64,000 nucleotides of DNA from an uncultured Oscillospiraceae bacterium (GCA_934591895.1 CAKTPP010000001.1:287320-351319), one strand, 5' to 3'. Counted from the first letter of the stretch, positions 40,748 to 49,575 are shown. The notes: generated by a model not told the origin, from the sequence alone. Numbers and translations are program-made.

Positions 40748-41890
40748 TCAGTAATAGATGCTGTTTCGCTTTGGCCTTGGTCGGAAGTGGATGCCTGACA
40801 CCATGCCGAGCGCGGCAAACGTCGTGAACAGGGAAGAGCCGCCGTAGCTGAAAAACGGCAGCGTGATGCCGATGACGGGCGTGATGCCGATGCACATGCC
40901 GATGTTCTCAAACGTCTGGAACGTCAAAAACGCGGCCACACCGAAGCACACGAGCGAGCCCATGTTGCTGCCCGAGCGGATGCCGACCATGACGCAGCGG
41001 ATGATGATGATCAGCAGCAGCACGATGACGAGGATGCAGGCGACCATGCCGAGCTCTTCGCCGATGACGGCGTAGATAAAGTCGGTGTGCTTGCCGGCAA
41101 GGGCGTTGGACTGGCTCTGCGTGCCGCTGCCGAGTCCCGCGCCGAACCACTGGCCGGAGGCAAGGGCGATCTTGCTCTGGTGCGGCTGCCAGTTGATGCC
41201 GGTGTTGGTCGGGTCGATGCTTGACACATACGGCGCGAGGATGCGGTTTTTCTGATAGTCGTGCAGCACGAAGTTCCACAGCAGCGGGATCATCGCGGCG
41301 ATGGCCGCAAAGCCGATGGCGAACCAGTGCAGCGCAAAGCCGGCGGCAAAGAGCATCACGAGAAAGATGGAAAAGAAGATCAGCGCCGAGCCGAGGTCGG
41401 ACGACACGACGAGGATCAGACCGAACAGCAGCGCAAAATGGCCTGCCAGCTGCGCGACCGACCACACGGAGTTGAGATCGTGGTATTCCTTCAGGTAGCT
41501 GATCTGCTTGGCCAGCACGATGATGAACGTGAGCTTGACGACCTCCGTCGGCTGGATGCCGATGCCGAAAAAGCGCAGCCAGCCGGTGTTGCCGGTGTTG
41601 TCGCTCACGCCGAAGGGGATCAGCAGCAGCAAAAACAGCACGTTGAACGCGCACAGGATCTGCCACTTGTCGGCCAGAACGTCCACGTCCAGCACCGTCA
41701 TGGCGACGAACGCGATCACGCCGAGGATGAGCGACGCGCTCTGCACGATGACATACTTGGCCGAGTGATACGACGCCGTGGCGCTCGAGATGACGATGAT
41801 GCCGAACGTGGCGCAGATGAGACCCATCACGAGCAGGAAAATATCCGCTCGGTGAAAAAACTCCTTTGCGTAGGACAGTGCTTTTTTCAA
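40748..41890 (-). CDS. rodA: SEDS peptidoglycan polymerase, RodA/FtsW family
   Basis: A 380-residue protein with about ten membrane helices that polymerises lipid II during cell elongation or division. SEDS landmarks are the GWLRFFGIGIQPTEVVKL loop, VVSSDLGSALIFF, GEELGM and the C-terminal PFFSYGGSS. The chosen start is TTG 41890, five bases after a perfect AAGGAGG (complement of 41896-41902). An upstream ATG at 41932 would enclose that site. It is monocistronic and divergent from tsaE. No penicillin-binding partner is adjacent, so RodA versus FtsW is not fully settled. Confidence 0.88.
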   Translation of the reverse strand: MKKALSYAKEFFHRADIFLLVMGLICATFGIIVISSATASYHSAKYVIVQSASLILGVIAFVAMTVLDVDVLADKWQILCAFNVLFLLLLIPFGVSDNTGNTGWLRFFGIGIQPTEVVKLTFIIVLAKQISYLKEYHDLNSVWSVAQLAGHFALLFGLILVVSSDLGSALIFFSIFLVMLFAAGFALHWFAIGFAAIAAMIPLLWNFVLHDYQKNRILAPYVSSIDPTNTGINWQPHQSKIALASGQWFGAGLGSGTQSQSNALAGKHTDFIYAVIGEELGMVACILVIVLLLIIIIRCVMVGIRSGSNMGSLVCFGVAAFLTFQTFENIGMCIGITPVIGITLPFFSYGGSSLFTTFAALGMVSGIHFRPRPKRNSIYY

Positions 41891-42009
41891 GATGGCCTCC
41901 TTTCTGCCGGACCGGCATTTTGAAATCGGCAATGATTATATCACAGAAAACCGCTTTACGCAACGGGCGAAACCGTGCTATAATACTTCTTCAGAATCGG
42001 AGGGATAGC

Positions 42010-42441
42010 ATGCAGGAATATCTGACCCACAGTGAAGCGGAGACCGAACAGGCCGGCGCGGATTTTGCGCGCGCCCTGCCGGACGGCAAGGTCGTTGCCA
42101 TGTACGGTGAGCTCGGCAGCGGCAAGACCGCCTTCGTGCGCGGTATGGCGCGCGGCATGGGGCTGACGTGCCGTGTCTCGAGCCCCACGTTCACGATCGT
42201 GAACGAATATGAGGGGCCGCGCGAGCTGATCCATTTTGATATGTATCGCCTCGGCAGCGCCGACGAGCTGTTTGACATCGGTTGGGAGGATTATGTCAAC
42301 CGAGGCTCGGTCTGCGCCGTCGAATGGAGCGAGAACGTGGAGGACGCCTTTTACGGCGACGAGGTCGTTGTCCGCTTTGAAAAGCTCGGGCCGACGACCC
42401 GGCGCATCATCATCACGGAAGGGAGCGGGAAATCATGCTGA
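42010..42441 (+). CDS. tsaE: tRNA t6A biosynthesis ATPase TsaE
   Basis: A 143-residue P-loop ATPase needed with TsaB and TsaD to make N6-threonylcarbamoyladenosine in tRNAs that read ANN codons. The Walker A is GELGSGKTAFVRG, with SSPTFTIVNEYEG, the HFDMYRLG Walker B-like strand and AVEWSENV. ATG 42010 follows GGAGGG. A promoter-like TATAAT stands at 41979-41984. Its stop overlaps the tsaB start by seven bases. tsaD and tsaC are not in this window. Confidence 0.95.
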   Translation: MQEYLTHSEAETEQAGADFARALPDGKVVAMYGELGSGKTAFVRGMARGMGLTCRVSSPTFTIVNEYEGPRELIHFDMYRLGSADELFDIGWEDYVNRGSVCAVEWSENVEDAFYGDEVVVRFEKLGPTTRRIIITEGSGKSC

Positions 42442-43145
42442 TCCTCGCATTGGAATCGTCTGCAAAGGCGGCGTCGGCGGCGCTGTGCCGCGACGGTGTG
42501 CTCATCGCTCAGAGCCAGCAGTGCAGCGGCCTGACGCATAGCTGCACGCTGCTGCCGATGGCAGAGCAGATGCTCAGGGACACCGATATTGCGCTTTCGG
42601 ACGTCGACGCCATCGCCGTCGCGCGCGGACCGGGCTCGTTCACCGGCATCCGCATCGGCGTGTCGACGGCAAAGGGGCTCGCCTGGGGCGCGCAGAAGCC
42701 CGCCATCGGCGTGTCGACGCTCGAGGCCATGGCGTATCACGGCATCGCGGCAGGGGAGGGCGCGCTCGTGTGCGCGGCCATGGACGCCCGCCGCAGCCAG
42801 ATCTACAACGCGCTCTTTGAGATCCGGGACGGAAAACCGCAGCGCCTTTGTCAGGATCGTGCGATTTCGCTCGCAGAGCTGGGCGCGGAACTGAAAAAAA
42901 TGCAGAAATCCGTTTTTCTGGTTGGCGACGGCGCACAGCTGTGCTATAATACATGTTTGGACATGGGTATCCCTGCAGTGCTTGCGCCGGGCAATCTGGT
43001 CGTGCAGAGTGCGTGGGGCGTGGCCATGGCCGCCTTCGGGCAGACGCCTGCCCCGGCTGAAGAGCTGCTTCCGGTCTACCTGCGCCTGTCGCAGGCCGAG
43101 CGGGAACGTCAGGCGCGGCTCGCGGCCGAGGCGGAAAAAGATTGA
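42435..43145 (+). CDS. tsaB: tRNA t6A biosynthesis protein TsaB
   Basis: A 236-residue ASKHA-fold protein that scaffolds TsaD in t6A synthesis. It starts ILALESSAKAASAAL and has the RGPGSFTGIRIGVSTAKG family signature. Overlap with tsaE indicates translational coupling. It is followed after 36 bases by upp, which has its own ribosome binding site. Confidence 0.94.
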   Translation: MLILALESSAKAASAALCRDGVLIAQSQQCSGLTHSCTLLPMAEQMLRDTDIALSDVDAIAVARGPGSFTGIRIGVSTAKGLAWGAQKPAIGVSTLEAMAYHGIAAGEGALVCAAMDARRSQIYNALFEIRDGKPQRLCQDRAISLAELGAELKKMQKSVFLVGDGAQLCYNTCLDMGIPAVLAPGNLVVQSAWGVAMAAFGQTPAPAEELLPVYLRLSQAERERQARLAAEAEKD

Positions 43146-43181
43146 AAGCAGAAATACGGATGCAACAAAGGAGACGACGAG

Positions 43182-43811
43182 ATGAGTAAAGTTCACGTTT
43201 TTGACCACCCGCTGATCCAGCACAAGCTCTCGATCCTGCGCGACAAGAACACCAGCGTCAAGGAGTTCCGGGAGCTGATTTCCGAGATCGCCATGCTGAT
43301 GTGCTTCGAGGCCACGCGCGACCTCCCGCTTGAGGAGATCGACGTCGAGACTCCGGTCGCAACGGCACACTGCAGGCACATCGCCGGCAAGAAGCTGGCC
43401 ATCGTGCCGATCCTCCGCGCCGGTCTCGGCATGGTCGACGGCATGGTCACCATGATGCCGAACGTCAAGGTCGGCCACATCGGCCTGTTCCGCGACCCGC
43501 AGACGCTCGAGCCGGTGAAGTATTACTTCAAGATGCCGCCCGACATTGCCGAGCGCGACGTCATCATCGTCGACCCCATGCTCGCCACCGGCGGCAGCGC
43601 GTCTGCCGCGGTGAAGTTCATGAAGGAAGTCGGCTGCAAGCACATCAAGCTCATGTGCATCATTGGTGCGCCCGAGGGCGTGCAGGTGATGCAGACCGAG
43701 CACCCGGACGTGGACATCTACGTCGCGGCGCTCGACGATCACCTCAACGAGCACGGCTACATCGTCCCCGGTCTCGGTGACGCGGGCGACCGTATCTTCG
43801 GCACGAAGTGA
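43182..43811 (+). CDS. upp: uracil phosphoribosyltransferase
   Basis: A 209-residue enzyme converting uracil and PRPP to UMP for pyrimidine salvage. PRPP-binding motif DPMLATGGSASAAV, the PILRAGLGMVDG segment and the C-terminal PGLGDAGDRIFGTK uracil-binding tail are complete. ATG 43182 follows AAAGGAGACG. It is probably the last gene of the tsaE-tsaB-upp unit and ends at a bidirectional terminator. Confidence 0.97.
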   Translation: MSKVHVFDHPLIQHKLSILRDKNTSVKEFRELISEIAMLMCFEATRDLPLEEIDVETPVATAHCRHIAGKKLAIVPILRAGLGMVDGMVTMMPNVKVGHIGLFRDPQTLEPVKYYFKMPPDIAERDVIIVDPMLATGGSASAAVKFMKEVGCKHIKLMCIIGAPEGVQVMQTEHPDVDIYVAALDDHLNEHGYIVPGLGDAGDRIFGTK

Positions 43812-43837
43812 TCCGCTCCTGTTGATCCCATAAGCAG

Positions 43838-43876
43838 ACACCCGGTATTGGAAAAGCCAATACCGGGTGTTTTTTG
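43838..43876. terminator. bidirectional terminator between upp and ABC permease
   Basis: ACACCCGGTATTGG paired with CCAATACCGGGTGT around AAAAG, with six T residues on the plus side. The convergent permease gene stops at 43882. Confidence 0.9.
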
Positions 43877-43881
43877 CTGCA

Positions 43882-44682
43882 TTATTGCAGGTTCAGGTGC
43901 TTGCGCAGCATCCCGTGCGTGAGGAAGAAAAAGCCCGCACAAAATGCCAGCGCGCCGGCACATCCGCAGCCGAGCAGGATGTATATGCTCTTGAGCAGCG
44001 GCATCGCAGTCATGGCCGGGAGCGGCTGTGCGCCGAGCCCGAAGATGAGCCCGAAGATCAGCGTCGTCAGCATCCGCGTGCCAATCCAGAGCACGAAGAA
44101 GAACACGACGGACATGAGCCCCTTGTTCTTTTTGAAGCTCTGCCCGATCGCCATGGCGGCATACGTCATCAGGCACAGCGCGACGCTGCACAGCAGCAGG
44201 AACGCGACGAACTCGATGATAAGCCCCGCGCTCTGTGCGCCGGTCATGGGCATACCGAACGTGTAGGTGACCTGAAAGCGGACCGCATCCTGATATGAGC
44301 CGAAGCGGCCCGTCACCAGCAGACCGAGCGCATCGACGGCGAGCGCGCCGAGAAACCACACGACCGAGACGATCAGCTTCGAGCAGATCAGCTCCGTCGT
44401 CGAGACTGGCAGCGTGAACATCAGGTATCCCTCATCGGTCATGAGGTTGCGGTAAAAGCGCAGGATCATCAGCACGACTGTCGTCACGACGGCGGCGATG
44501 AGCGAGAGCGAAAACACGAACGACACGAGCGAGCCGAGGATGCTGATCCAGATATTCGACTGGCTTTCACACAGGCGGGTGATCAGCCCCGTGAACAGGC
44601 CGAGCACCGGCACGGCTGCATAGACCGGCAGGATGATGCGCGCCGTGGCGCGAAAGTCCTGCTTCAACAGTTTTCCTAACAT
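43882..44682 (-). CDS. ABC transporter permease (ABC-2-like)
   Basis: A 266-residue protein with about six hydrophobic helices. It starts MLGKLLKQDFRATAR, as in many small ABC-2 permeases of Firmicutes, and carries LMTDEGYLMFTLPVS, a motif of this group. It overlaps the ATPase gene by seven bases and belongs to a GntR-ATPase-permease operon. Such YtrA-type units respond to cell-envelope stress or peptide antibiotics, but the substrate here is unknown. Confidence 0.85.
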   Translation of the reverse strand: MLGKLLKQDFRATARIILPVYAAVPVLGLFTGLITRLCESQSNIWISILGSLVSFVFSLSLIAAVVTTVVLMILRFYRNLMTDEGYLMFTLPVSTTELICSKLIVSVVWFLGALAVDALGLLVTGRFGSYQDAVRFQVTYTFGMPMTGAQSAGLIIEFVAFLLLCSVALCLMTYAAMAIGQSFKKNKGLMSVVFFFVLWIGTRMLTTLIFGLIFGLGAQPLPAMTAMPLLKSIYILLGCGCAGALAFCAGFFFLTHGMLRKHLNLQ

Positions 44683-45371
44683 CTGAATACCTCCCGGAAC
44701 ACAGCGTCCACCGATTTGCCCTCCTTGGCGCGCAGGTCGTCCGCCGACGACTGCAGCAGCAGATGCCCGCGGCTGAGAAACGCCACGTCGTCGAGAATGT
44801 GCTCCACGTCCGCGATCAGGTGCGTGGAGATGACGACGGCGGCCTCGGGGTTGTAGTTGGAGATGATGGTGCTGAGAATGTAGTCGCGCGTCGCGGGGTC
44901 GACGCCGCCGATCGGCTCGTCGAGCAGGTAGAGCTTTGCCTTGCGGCTCATGACGAGGATGAGCTGCACCTTTTCGCGCGTGCCCTTGGACATCTGCTTG
45001 ATCTGCTGCTTGGGCTGGATGCCGAGCCGCTGCATCATCTGCACGGCCGCCTCGCGGTCAAAATCATCATAGAAGTCACCGAAAAAGTCCAGCAGCTGCA
45101 GCGCCGTCATCCAGTCGGCGAAATAGGTGCGCTCCGGCAGGTAGGAGACGATCTTCTTCGTGTCCTTGCCCGGCGCCATGCCGTCGATGAGGATTTCGCC
45201 GGCGTCCGGCGTCAGCAGACCGTTTGCCAGCTTGATGAGCGTGCTCTTGCCGCTCCCGTTCGGGCCAAGCAGGCCGACGATGCGCCCCGGCTCGATCGCG
45301 AGATCCACGCGGTCGAGCGCCGGTTCTGCGCCGTAGCTCTTGCACAGCCCTCTGCATTCGAGAATTGCCAT
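44676..45371 (-). CDS. ABC transporter ATP-binding protein
   Basis: A 231-residue ATPase. Walker A is GPNGSGKST, the signature is a degenerate MSKGTREKVQLIL, Walker B is LYLLDEPIGGVD, and the H-loop is STHLI. The degenerate LSGGQ region is usual for YtrB/EcsA-like exporters. It lies five bases downstream of the GntR regulator and overlaps the permease gene. Confidence 0.92.
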   Translation of the reverse strand: MAILECRGLCKSYGAEPALDRVDLAIEPGRIVGLLGPNGSGKSTLIKLANGLLTPDAGEILIDGMAPGKDTKKIVSYLPERTYFADWMTALQLLDFFGDFYDDFDREAAVQMMQRLGIQPKQQIKQMSKGTREKVQLILVMSRKAKLYLLDEPIGGVDPATRDYILSTIISNYNPEAAVVISTHLIADVEHILDDVAFLSRGHLLLQSSADDLRAKEGKSVDAVFREVFRC

Positions 45372-45376
45372 GTTTG

Positions 45377-45751
45377 TTAGTCCTCCTTTGTCTGCTGCAG
45401 ATCCTGCCGCAGCAGCTCGAGCGCCTGCGCCCGGTCATACCCGAGCTGCGCCAGCGCCTGCCAGAATGCGTCGATGCCGGCCTGCGCCAGCCGACGCTTT
45501 TCCCGTCCGATGCGCGCGATGTCCTCCGTCACGGTGCGTCCGGCTGTGCGCTGCGTCCGGATGAGCTCCAGACGCTCCAACTCGGCAAGCGCGCGCTGCA
45601 TCGTGTTCGGGTTCACGCCGGCATCGGCCGCGAATTCCCGCACCGACGGCAGTCTGCCCCCCGGCGGAAACACCCCGAGTATGATCGCGCGGGCGATCTG
45701 ATCCACGAGCTGCGTGTAGACAGGCGCGTCGTTGCGAATGTTCCAGTTCAT
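45377..45751 (-). CDS. GntR-family regulator, YtrA subfamily
   Basis: A 124-residue repressor. The winged helix spans about residues 8-75 (VYTQLVDQIARAIILG, GRLPSVREFAADAGVNPNTMQRALAELE), and a short helical tail follows instead of a ligand domain, as in YtrA. It is the first gene of the ABC operon and most likely autoregulates it. The internal ATG at 45751 was preferred for its GGAGG site. Confidence 0.92.
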   Translation of the reverse strand: MNWNIRNDAPVYTQLVDQIARAIILGVFPPGGRLPSVREFAADAGVNPNTMQRALAELERLELIRTQRTAGRTVTEDIARIGREKRRLAQAGIDAFWQALAQLGYDRAQALELLRQDLQQTKED

Positions 45752-45774
45752 GGTGCGCCTCCTGTCCGAAATGC

Positions 45775-45827
45775 GTATCACTGTATTAAGCGATTAAGAC
45801 AATAACACAATAACACTGCTCTGTCAA
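45775..45827 (-). promoter_or_regulatory. promoter/operator of GntR-ABC operon
   Basis: TTGACA (complement of 45822-45827), 17 bases, TATTGT (complement of 45799-45804). Tandem TGTTATTG repeats lie in the core, and CTTAATCGCTTAAT lies just downstream of the -10. These are candidate GntR operator sequences. Confidence 0.5.
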
Positions 45828-45848
45828 GCAGGAATTTGTGAAGAAAAT

Positions 45849-45881
45849 GTAAAAACGCCCGCAGCGGCTGCTGCGGGCGTA
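45849..45881 (-). terminator. terminator of minus-strand EamA gene
   Basis: CGCCCGCAG paired with CTGCGGGCG; on the minus strand TTTTTACATTTTC follows. Confidence 0.82.
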
Positions 45882-45903
45882 ACATATGTAGCAAAGGACG
45901 GGC

Positions 45904-46884
45904 TCAGCGTTCGATTTCCTGCTCACAGGCGTTTGCCGCGGCTGCCGGTACGGCGCGCCGCTGCGCGAGCAGGCCGGGCAGGATGGAGGCCAGACTGCCG
46001 CAGAGGATGCACGCGATGCCGGCGAGCATATTGCCCGGGATGGCCTCGTGCAGGATGAGGAACGCCAGCAGCGGCGCGAGCGCGGGCTTAAAGAAGAATA
46101 CCAGCGACGTCGTCTGCGCGCTCGTGACCTCCATCGACAGGAAGTAACACGTAAAGCCGATGCCGGTCACGCCGATGTAGATATAGAGGACGATCGGCAG
46201 ATTTGCCGCCGTGTAGCCCGTGAGAAAGGGGATGCTCGCAAAGGTGTCCAGACCGGCGGCGGTCAGCGCGGCGGAGACGGACGGAATGTGCGTCAGCGCG
46301 GCGAGTGCCATCATTTCGGCCGCGCCGAACAGAAAGCTGAAGCACGACACGGCGAGGCCGCCGAAGCGCGCGCACTGCCGCTTGCCGCACACGCCGTAGA
46401 GCGCGAACAGCAGCGTGCCCAGCAGGATATACGTCACGCCGAGCGCGTCGAGCTTCAGGTGCCACGGCTGGATGATGAGCACGATGCCGGCCACGTCAAG
46501 CGCGAGACCCAGAACCTGATTTTTGGAGATCGACTCCCGCAGCAGCAAAAAAGCAAACAGCGTCACGAACACGGGGTTGCTCGAAAACAGCACGCCGACG
46601 ACCGACGCCTGCACGCGCGTGACGGCAAGCTGATACAGCGACATGCTCACCGCAATGCCCATCAGCCCCAGCAGCGCAAACGTGCCGAGCGCTTTTCCGT
46701 CGAGCGACAGGCGGCGCTTTCTGAGCTCGCGCACGGCCAGCGGCACGAGCACCAGCCCGCCGACCAGAAAGCGGCTGAAGTTGAGCTGGATGGGGTTTAA
46801 TTGTCCGGCAATGCACTTGAGCGCGACCTCCATGCTGGAAAACAGCAGCGTCGTGATCAGGATGTACAGATAACCGCGTTTCAT
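45904..46884 (-). CDS. EamA/DMT-family transporter
   Basis: A 326-residue protein with ten predicted helices and two EamA repeats (YILITTLLFSSMEVALK at the start; second repeat near residue 150). It is related only at family level to the transporter at 5992-6906. The substrate is unknown. ATG 46884 follows AAGGTGCGG. A TTGACA on the minus strand near 46945 may be its promoter. Confidence 0.86.
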   Translation of the reverse strand: MKRGYLYILITTLLFSSMEVALKCIAGQLNPIQLNFSRFLVGGLVLVPLAVRELRKRRLSLDGKALGTFALLGLMGIAVSMSLYQLAVTRVQASVVGVLFSSNPVFVTLFAFLLLRESISKNQVLGLALDVAGIVLIIQPWHLKLDALGVTYILLGTLLFALYGVCGKRQCARFGGLAVSCFSFLFGAAEMMALAALTHIPSVSAALTAAGLDTFASIPFLTGYTAANLPIVLYIYIGVTGIGFTCYFLSMEVTSAQTTSLVFFFKPALAPLLAFLILHEAIPGNMLAGIACILCGSLASILPGLLAQRRAVPAAAANACEQEIER

Positions 46885-47022
46885 ATCCGCACCTTCTTTT
46901 TATCACACAGATGGTTTTCGTTGTAACACCATTTCGTCCGCTTGTCAAGCGGTATCGGCGCCGGAAAATGCGCTGCACCCCGCGTCCGCTCCGGCGGCGG
47001 GCACCGGCTGCCGAAAACGGCG

Positions 47023-47949
47023 TCAGCGCGGCAGACGGCCTGCGTTGCGCTCCCAGAACACGCCGTCGGCATAGCCCTGAATGGCGTGGTTTTCGGCCGC
47101 CATCTCCAGCCGCTTTTGCGCCCATGCGCAGTATTGCTCGCTGCGCTCGATGGCGACGAAGCGGCGGCCGAGCTTTTGCGCCGTCACGGCCGTCGAGCCG
47201 GAGCCGGCAAAGGGGTCGAGCACGATATCGCCGGGATTGGAGCTTGCGAGGATGAGCTTTGCCAGCAGCTTTTCGGGCTTTTGCGTCGGGTGCGCGGTGT
47301 TTTCCGGCATCGACCAGTAGGGCACGGAGATATCGTCCCAGAAGTTTGACGGGCACGTGTTGCGGAACTTTCCGTCCGGCGTGTCCTCCCAGTCCTTCGG
47401 CCGGCCGTCGTCGCGGTAGGGCGCGCGCACGCGCCGGCGCACCTTCACGGCGTCAACGTGGAACGTGTAGTCGTCCGTGCGCGTGGCAAACCAGATGTCC
47501 TCCATGGCGTTTTTCCAGTTGTGCTGCGCGCCGCGCCCCTTTTCCCGCTGCCATGTGATGCGGTTCTGCACCCGGAAATATTCCTTGAGCGTCAGGCCGA
47601 TGATCGGGCTTGAGCGCCAGTCGCAGCAGACGTAGACCGAGGCGTCCGGCTTGAGCAGCGGCAGCAGCAGCTCGATCCATGCGCGGGTGAAGGCGGCGTA
47701 GTTTGCGTCCGTCATGCGGCGGAAGCCGCCGCCGGAGAAGTCCTTCGTGAGGTTGTACGGCGGATCGACGATCAGCAGGTCTGCAAAGCCGCGCGGCAGG
47801 TGCGGCGCGACCTGAAACGTGTCGCCGCAGACGGTGCGGCCGCACACCGCGTCGAGCGGGACATCCTGCGCAACGCGCAGGCAGCGCGCAAGATATTCCG
47901 GCGCATCCTGCGGCAGGAAGTCGATGGTCTTGTTGCGTTCGGCTTTCAT
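47023..47949 (-). CDS. orphan DNA methyltransferase (beta-class, N6A or N4C)
   Basis: A 308-residue methyltransferase. The catalytic DPPYNL motif (about residue 63) precedes the SAM-binding FAGSGST motif (about residue 245), which is beta-class order. The middle region (RREKGRGAQHNWKNAMEDIW neighbourhood) would carry target recognition. HPTQKPEKLL and VAIERS are family landmarks. No restriction endonuclease or specificity gene is adjacent, so it is a solitary methylase, possibly regulatory. Its start follows GAGGTGA. The recognition sequence cannot be predicted here. Confidence 0.9.
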   Translation of the reverse strand: MKAERNKTIDFLPQDAPEYLARCLRVAQDVPLDAVCGRTVCGDTFQVAPHLPRGFADLLIVDPPYNLTKDFSGGGFRRMTDANYAAFTRAWIELLLPLLKPDASVYVCCDWRSSPIIGLTLKEYFRVQNRITWQREKGRGAQHNWKNAMEDIWFATRTDDYTFHVDAVKVRRRVRAPYRDDGRPKDWEDTPDGKFRNTCPSNFWDDISVPYWSMPENTAHPTQKPEKLLAKLILASSNPGDIVLDPFAGSGSTAVTAQKLGRRFVAIERSEQYCAWAQKRLEMAAENHAIQGYADGVFWERNAGRLPR

Positions 47950-47963
47950 GGTGTCACCTCGGT

Positions 47964-48003
47964 AAAGAGAAAGGACCCAATCTGAAAAGATTGAGTCCTT
48001 TTT
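47964..48003 (-). terminator. terminator of tRNA-Ser
   Basis: Stem AAGGACYCAATCT/AGATTGAGTCCTT with GAAA loop; TCTCTTT follows on the minus strand. It lies between the tRNA and the methyltransferase start. Confidence 0.75.
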
Positions 48004-48005
48004 TG

Positions 48006-48098
48006 TGGCGGAGAAGGAGGGATTCGAACCCTCGATACCCTTGTGGGGTATACACGATTTCCAATCGTGCGCGCTCGACCAGGCTACGCGACTTCTCC
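48006..48098 (-). tRNA. tRNA-Ser(GGA)
   Basis: A 93-nt class-II tRNA with encoded CCA. The acceptor stem is GGAGAAG/CTTCTCC with discriminator G; the long variable arm is TACCCCACAAGGGTA and the T-loop is GGGTTCGAATCCC. Anticodon loop TTGGAAA gives anticodon GGA, reading UCC/UCU. Confidence 0.97.
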
Positions 48099-48142
48099 AC
48101 GCTCTGTTCGGGTTGCTTTCATTTCAAATTGTCAGCTTGCAC

Positions 48143-48171
48143 ATTATAATCAAAATTTCCCGCAAAGTCAA
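48143..48171 (-). promoter_or_regulatory. promoter of tRNA-Ser
   Basis: TTGACT (complement of 48166-48171), 17-base spacer, perfect TATAAT (complement of 48143-48148). Confidence 0.85.
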
Positions 48172-48209
48172 GTACCAATTTGAAAGATTCGCATTTTGCG
48201 CGCATTTGT

Positions 48210-48701
48210 TCAGAAAATCAGCCCGCTGAGCAGCGTGCGCACGCGCTGCGCGTGGCGCGCGTCCTGCTGTGCCATGGCGTGCAGCGTCTCTCTGAGCGGC
48301 ATCGGCGCAGCATCGGCTGCCGCATCCAGCTGCGCGCTGAGCGCGATCTCCTGCCAATAGATGCCCCGCAGATCCTGCGCCGCCGTGCTCAGCCGCGGAC
48401 AGGCGGCGGGCGGGACGCAGAGCGTGCCCGTGCGCAGAAAATGCTCCGTCTGCAGCGCCCTGAGCTGCGCGCGCTCCTGCGCGGCGATCTGCCCGAGCGG
48501 CTGCCGGTATGCACACAGGCGCTGCGCGAGCGCGGCGCAGAAGGCGGCGACGGCCGCCTTTGCGCAGATGCAGCCGCGCAGCTGCGCCGTGAGTGGGTCG
48601 GTCTCTGGCTGTTCGGGCGCTGCTGTGATGCCTGCTTCACCTGTTACACGCTGCCAGACGCGCAAAAACGCGGCGCTGTCGAGAAAAACGGGGTCATTCA
48701 T
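48210..48701 (-). CDS. ferritin-like helical protein, function unknown
   Basis: A 163-residue, mostly helical protein. QIAAQERAQLRALQTEHFLRTG and a later YWQEIALSAQL resemble the helix pairs of the ferritin-like proteins common in Clostridia, which normally read E-x6-L...E-x-x-H. Several expected metal-ligand glutamates appear replaced by Gln or Ala, so a di-iron site may be lost. Cysteines occur at CICAK and CVPPAACP. It is divergent from rsmE. The family assignment is tentative. Confidence 0.6.
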   Translation of the reverse strand: MNDPVFLDSAAFLRVWQRVTGEAGITAAPEQPETDPLTAQLRGCICAKAAVAAFCAALAQRLCAYRQPLGQIAAQERAQLRALQTEHFLRTGTLCVPPAACPRLSTAAQDLRGIYWQEIALSAQLDAAADAAPMPLRETLHAMAQQDARHAQRVRTLLSGLIF

Positions 48702-48733
48702 GTTCCATCCCTCCGCTTCATGCTATGCCTGGC

Positions 48734-48762
48734 TTGCAAAAATGTGCGGGATGTGCCATAAT
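48734..48762 (+). promoter_or_regulatory. promoter of rsmE
   Basis: TTGCAA at 48734-48739, 17-base spacer, CATAAT at 48757-48762. Confidence 0.6.
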
Positions 48763-48795
48763 CGCAGCAGAAACTTTTCACCGGAGGCGACCACC

Positions 48796-49527
48796 ATGGC
48801 TCGATTTTTTATAGCAGGTACGAATTTTCCGAACGGCCGGGCGATCATCCGCGGCCGCGACGCAGACCATATCCGCGTACTGCGTCTGCGCGCGGGTGAC
48901 GACATCGTCATCTGCGACGGGGCAGGGCGCGACTATAAGTGCCGCCTTGTGCAGACGCTCGAGCATGAGGCCGAGGCCGAGGTTATCGAGGTCGTCCCGT
49001 GCAAGGCCGAGCCCACGGTGCGCACGACGGTGTTCGCGGGTCTGCCCAAGGGCGAGCGCAGCGATTTTCTCGTGCAGAAGTGCACCGAGGCCGGCGCGTC
49101 CGAGATCGTGTTCTTCTCCTGCACGCGCTGCGTGGCCAAGGCTGCCAACATCGAAAAGAAGGTCGAGCGCTGGCAGCGCATCGCCGAGGAGGCGGCAAAG
49201 CAGTCGGGGCGCGGCATCATTCCGCAGGTGCGCTATACGGCGGACTATGTCAGCGTGCTCAACGACGCACTGCACACCGACCTGCCGCTGTTCATGTACG
49301 AGACCGGCGAGCGCGAGACCATCCGCGACGCCATCGAGCACGCGGCGCAGCCGGCCGCGACGGCGGCCATCATCACAGGGCCGGAGGGCGGCTTTGCGGA
49401 ATTTGAGGCCGACATGGCGCGCAAGCTCGGCATGCATATCTGCTCCATGGGCGAGCGCATCCTGCGGTGCGAGACCGCGCCGGTCGTCGCGCTCACGGCG
49501 CTGATGTACGGCACGGGAAATTTGTGA
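48796..49527 (+). CDS. rsmE: 16S rRNA (uracil1498-N3)-methyltransferase
   Basis: A 243-residue SPOUT methyltransferase that modifies U1498 in the 16S decoding region. The N-terminal PUA-like part reads DHIRVLRLRAGD. The knot has the GPEGGFAEFE motif and MGERILRCETAPV, which binds SAM. A conserved QKCTEAGASEI stretch is also present. ATG 48796 follows GGAGGCG; upstream in-frame codons have no ribosome binding site and no homology. Unlike many Firmicutes, no prmA is adjacent. Confidence 0.95.
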   Translation: MARFFIAGTNFPNGRAIIRGRDADHIRVLRLRAGDDIVICDGAGRDYKCRLVQTLEHEAEAEVIEVVPCKAEPTVRTTVFAGLPKGERSDFLVQKCTEAGASEIVFFSCTRCVAKAANIEKKVERWQRIAEEAAKQSGRGIIPQVRYTADYVSVLNDALHTDLPLFMYETGERETIRDAIEHAAQPAATAAIITGPEGGFAEFEADMARKLGMHICSMGERILRCETAPVVALTALMYGTGNL

Positions 49528-49546
49528 ACTTTTTTTGAATCAGGGC

Positions 49547-49575
49547 TTGACAAGCCTTGTGCGGGTATGTAATAA
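49547..49575 (+). promoter_or_regulatory. promoter of glycine-riboswitch transporter
   Basis: TTGACA at 49547-49552, 17-base spacer, TAATAA at 49570-49575. Confidence 0.75.
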
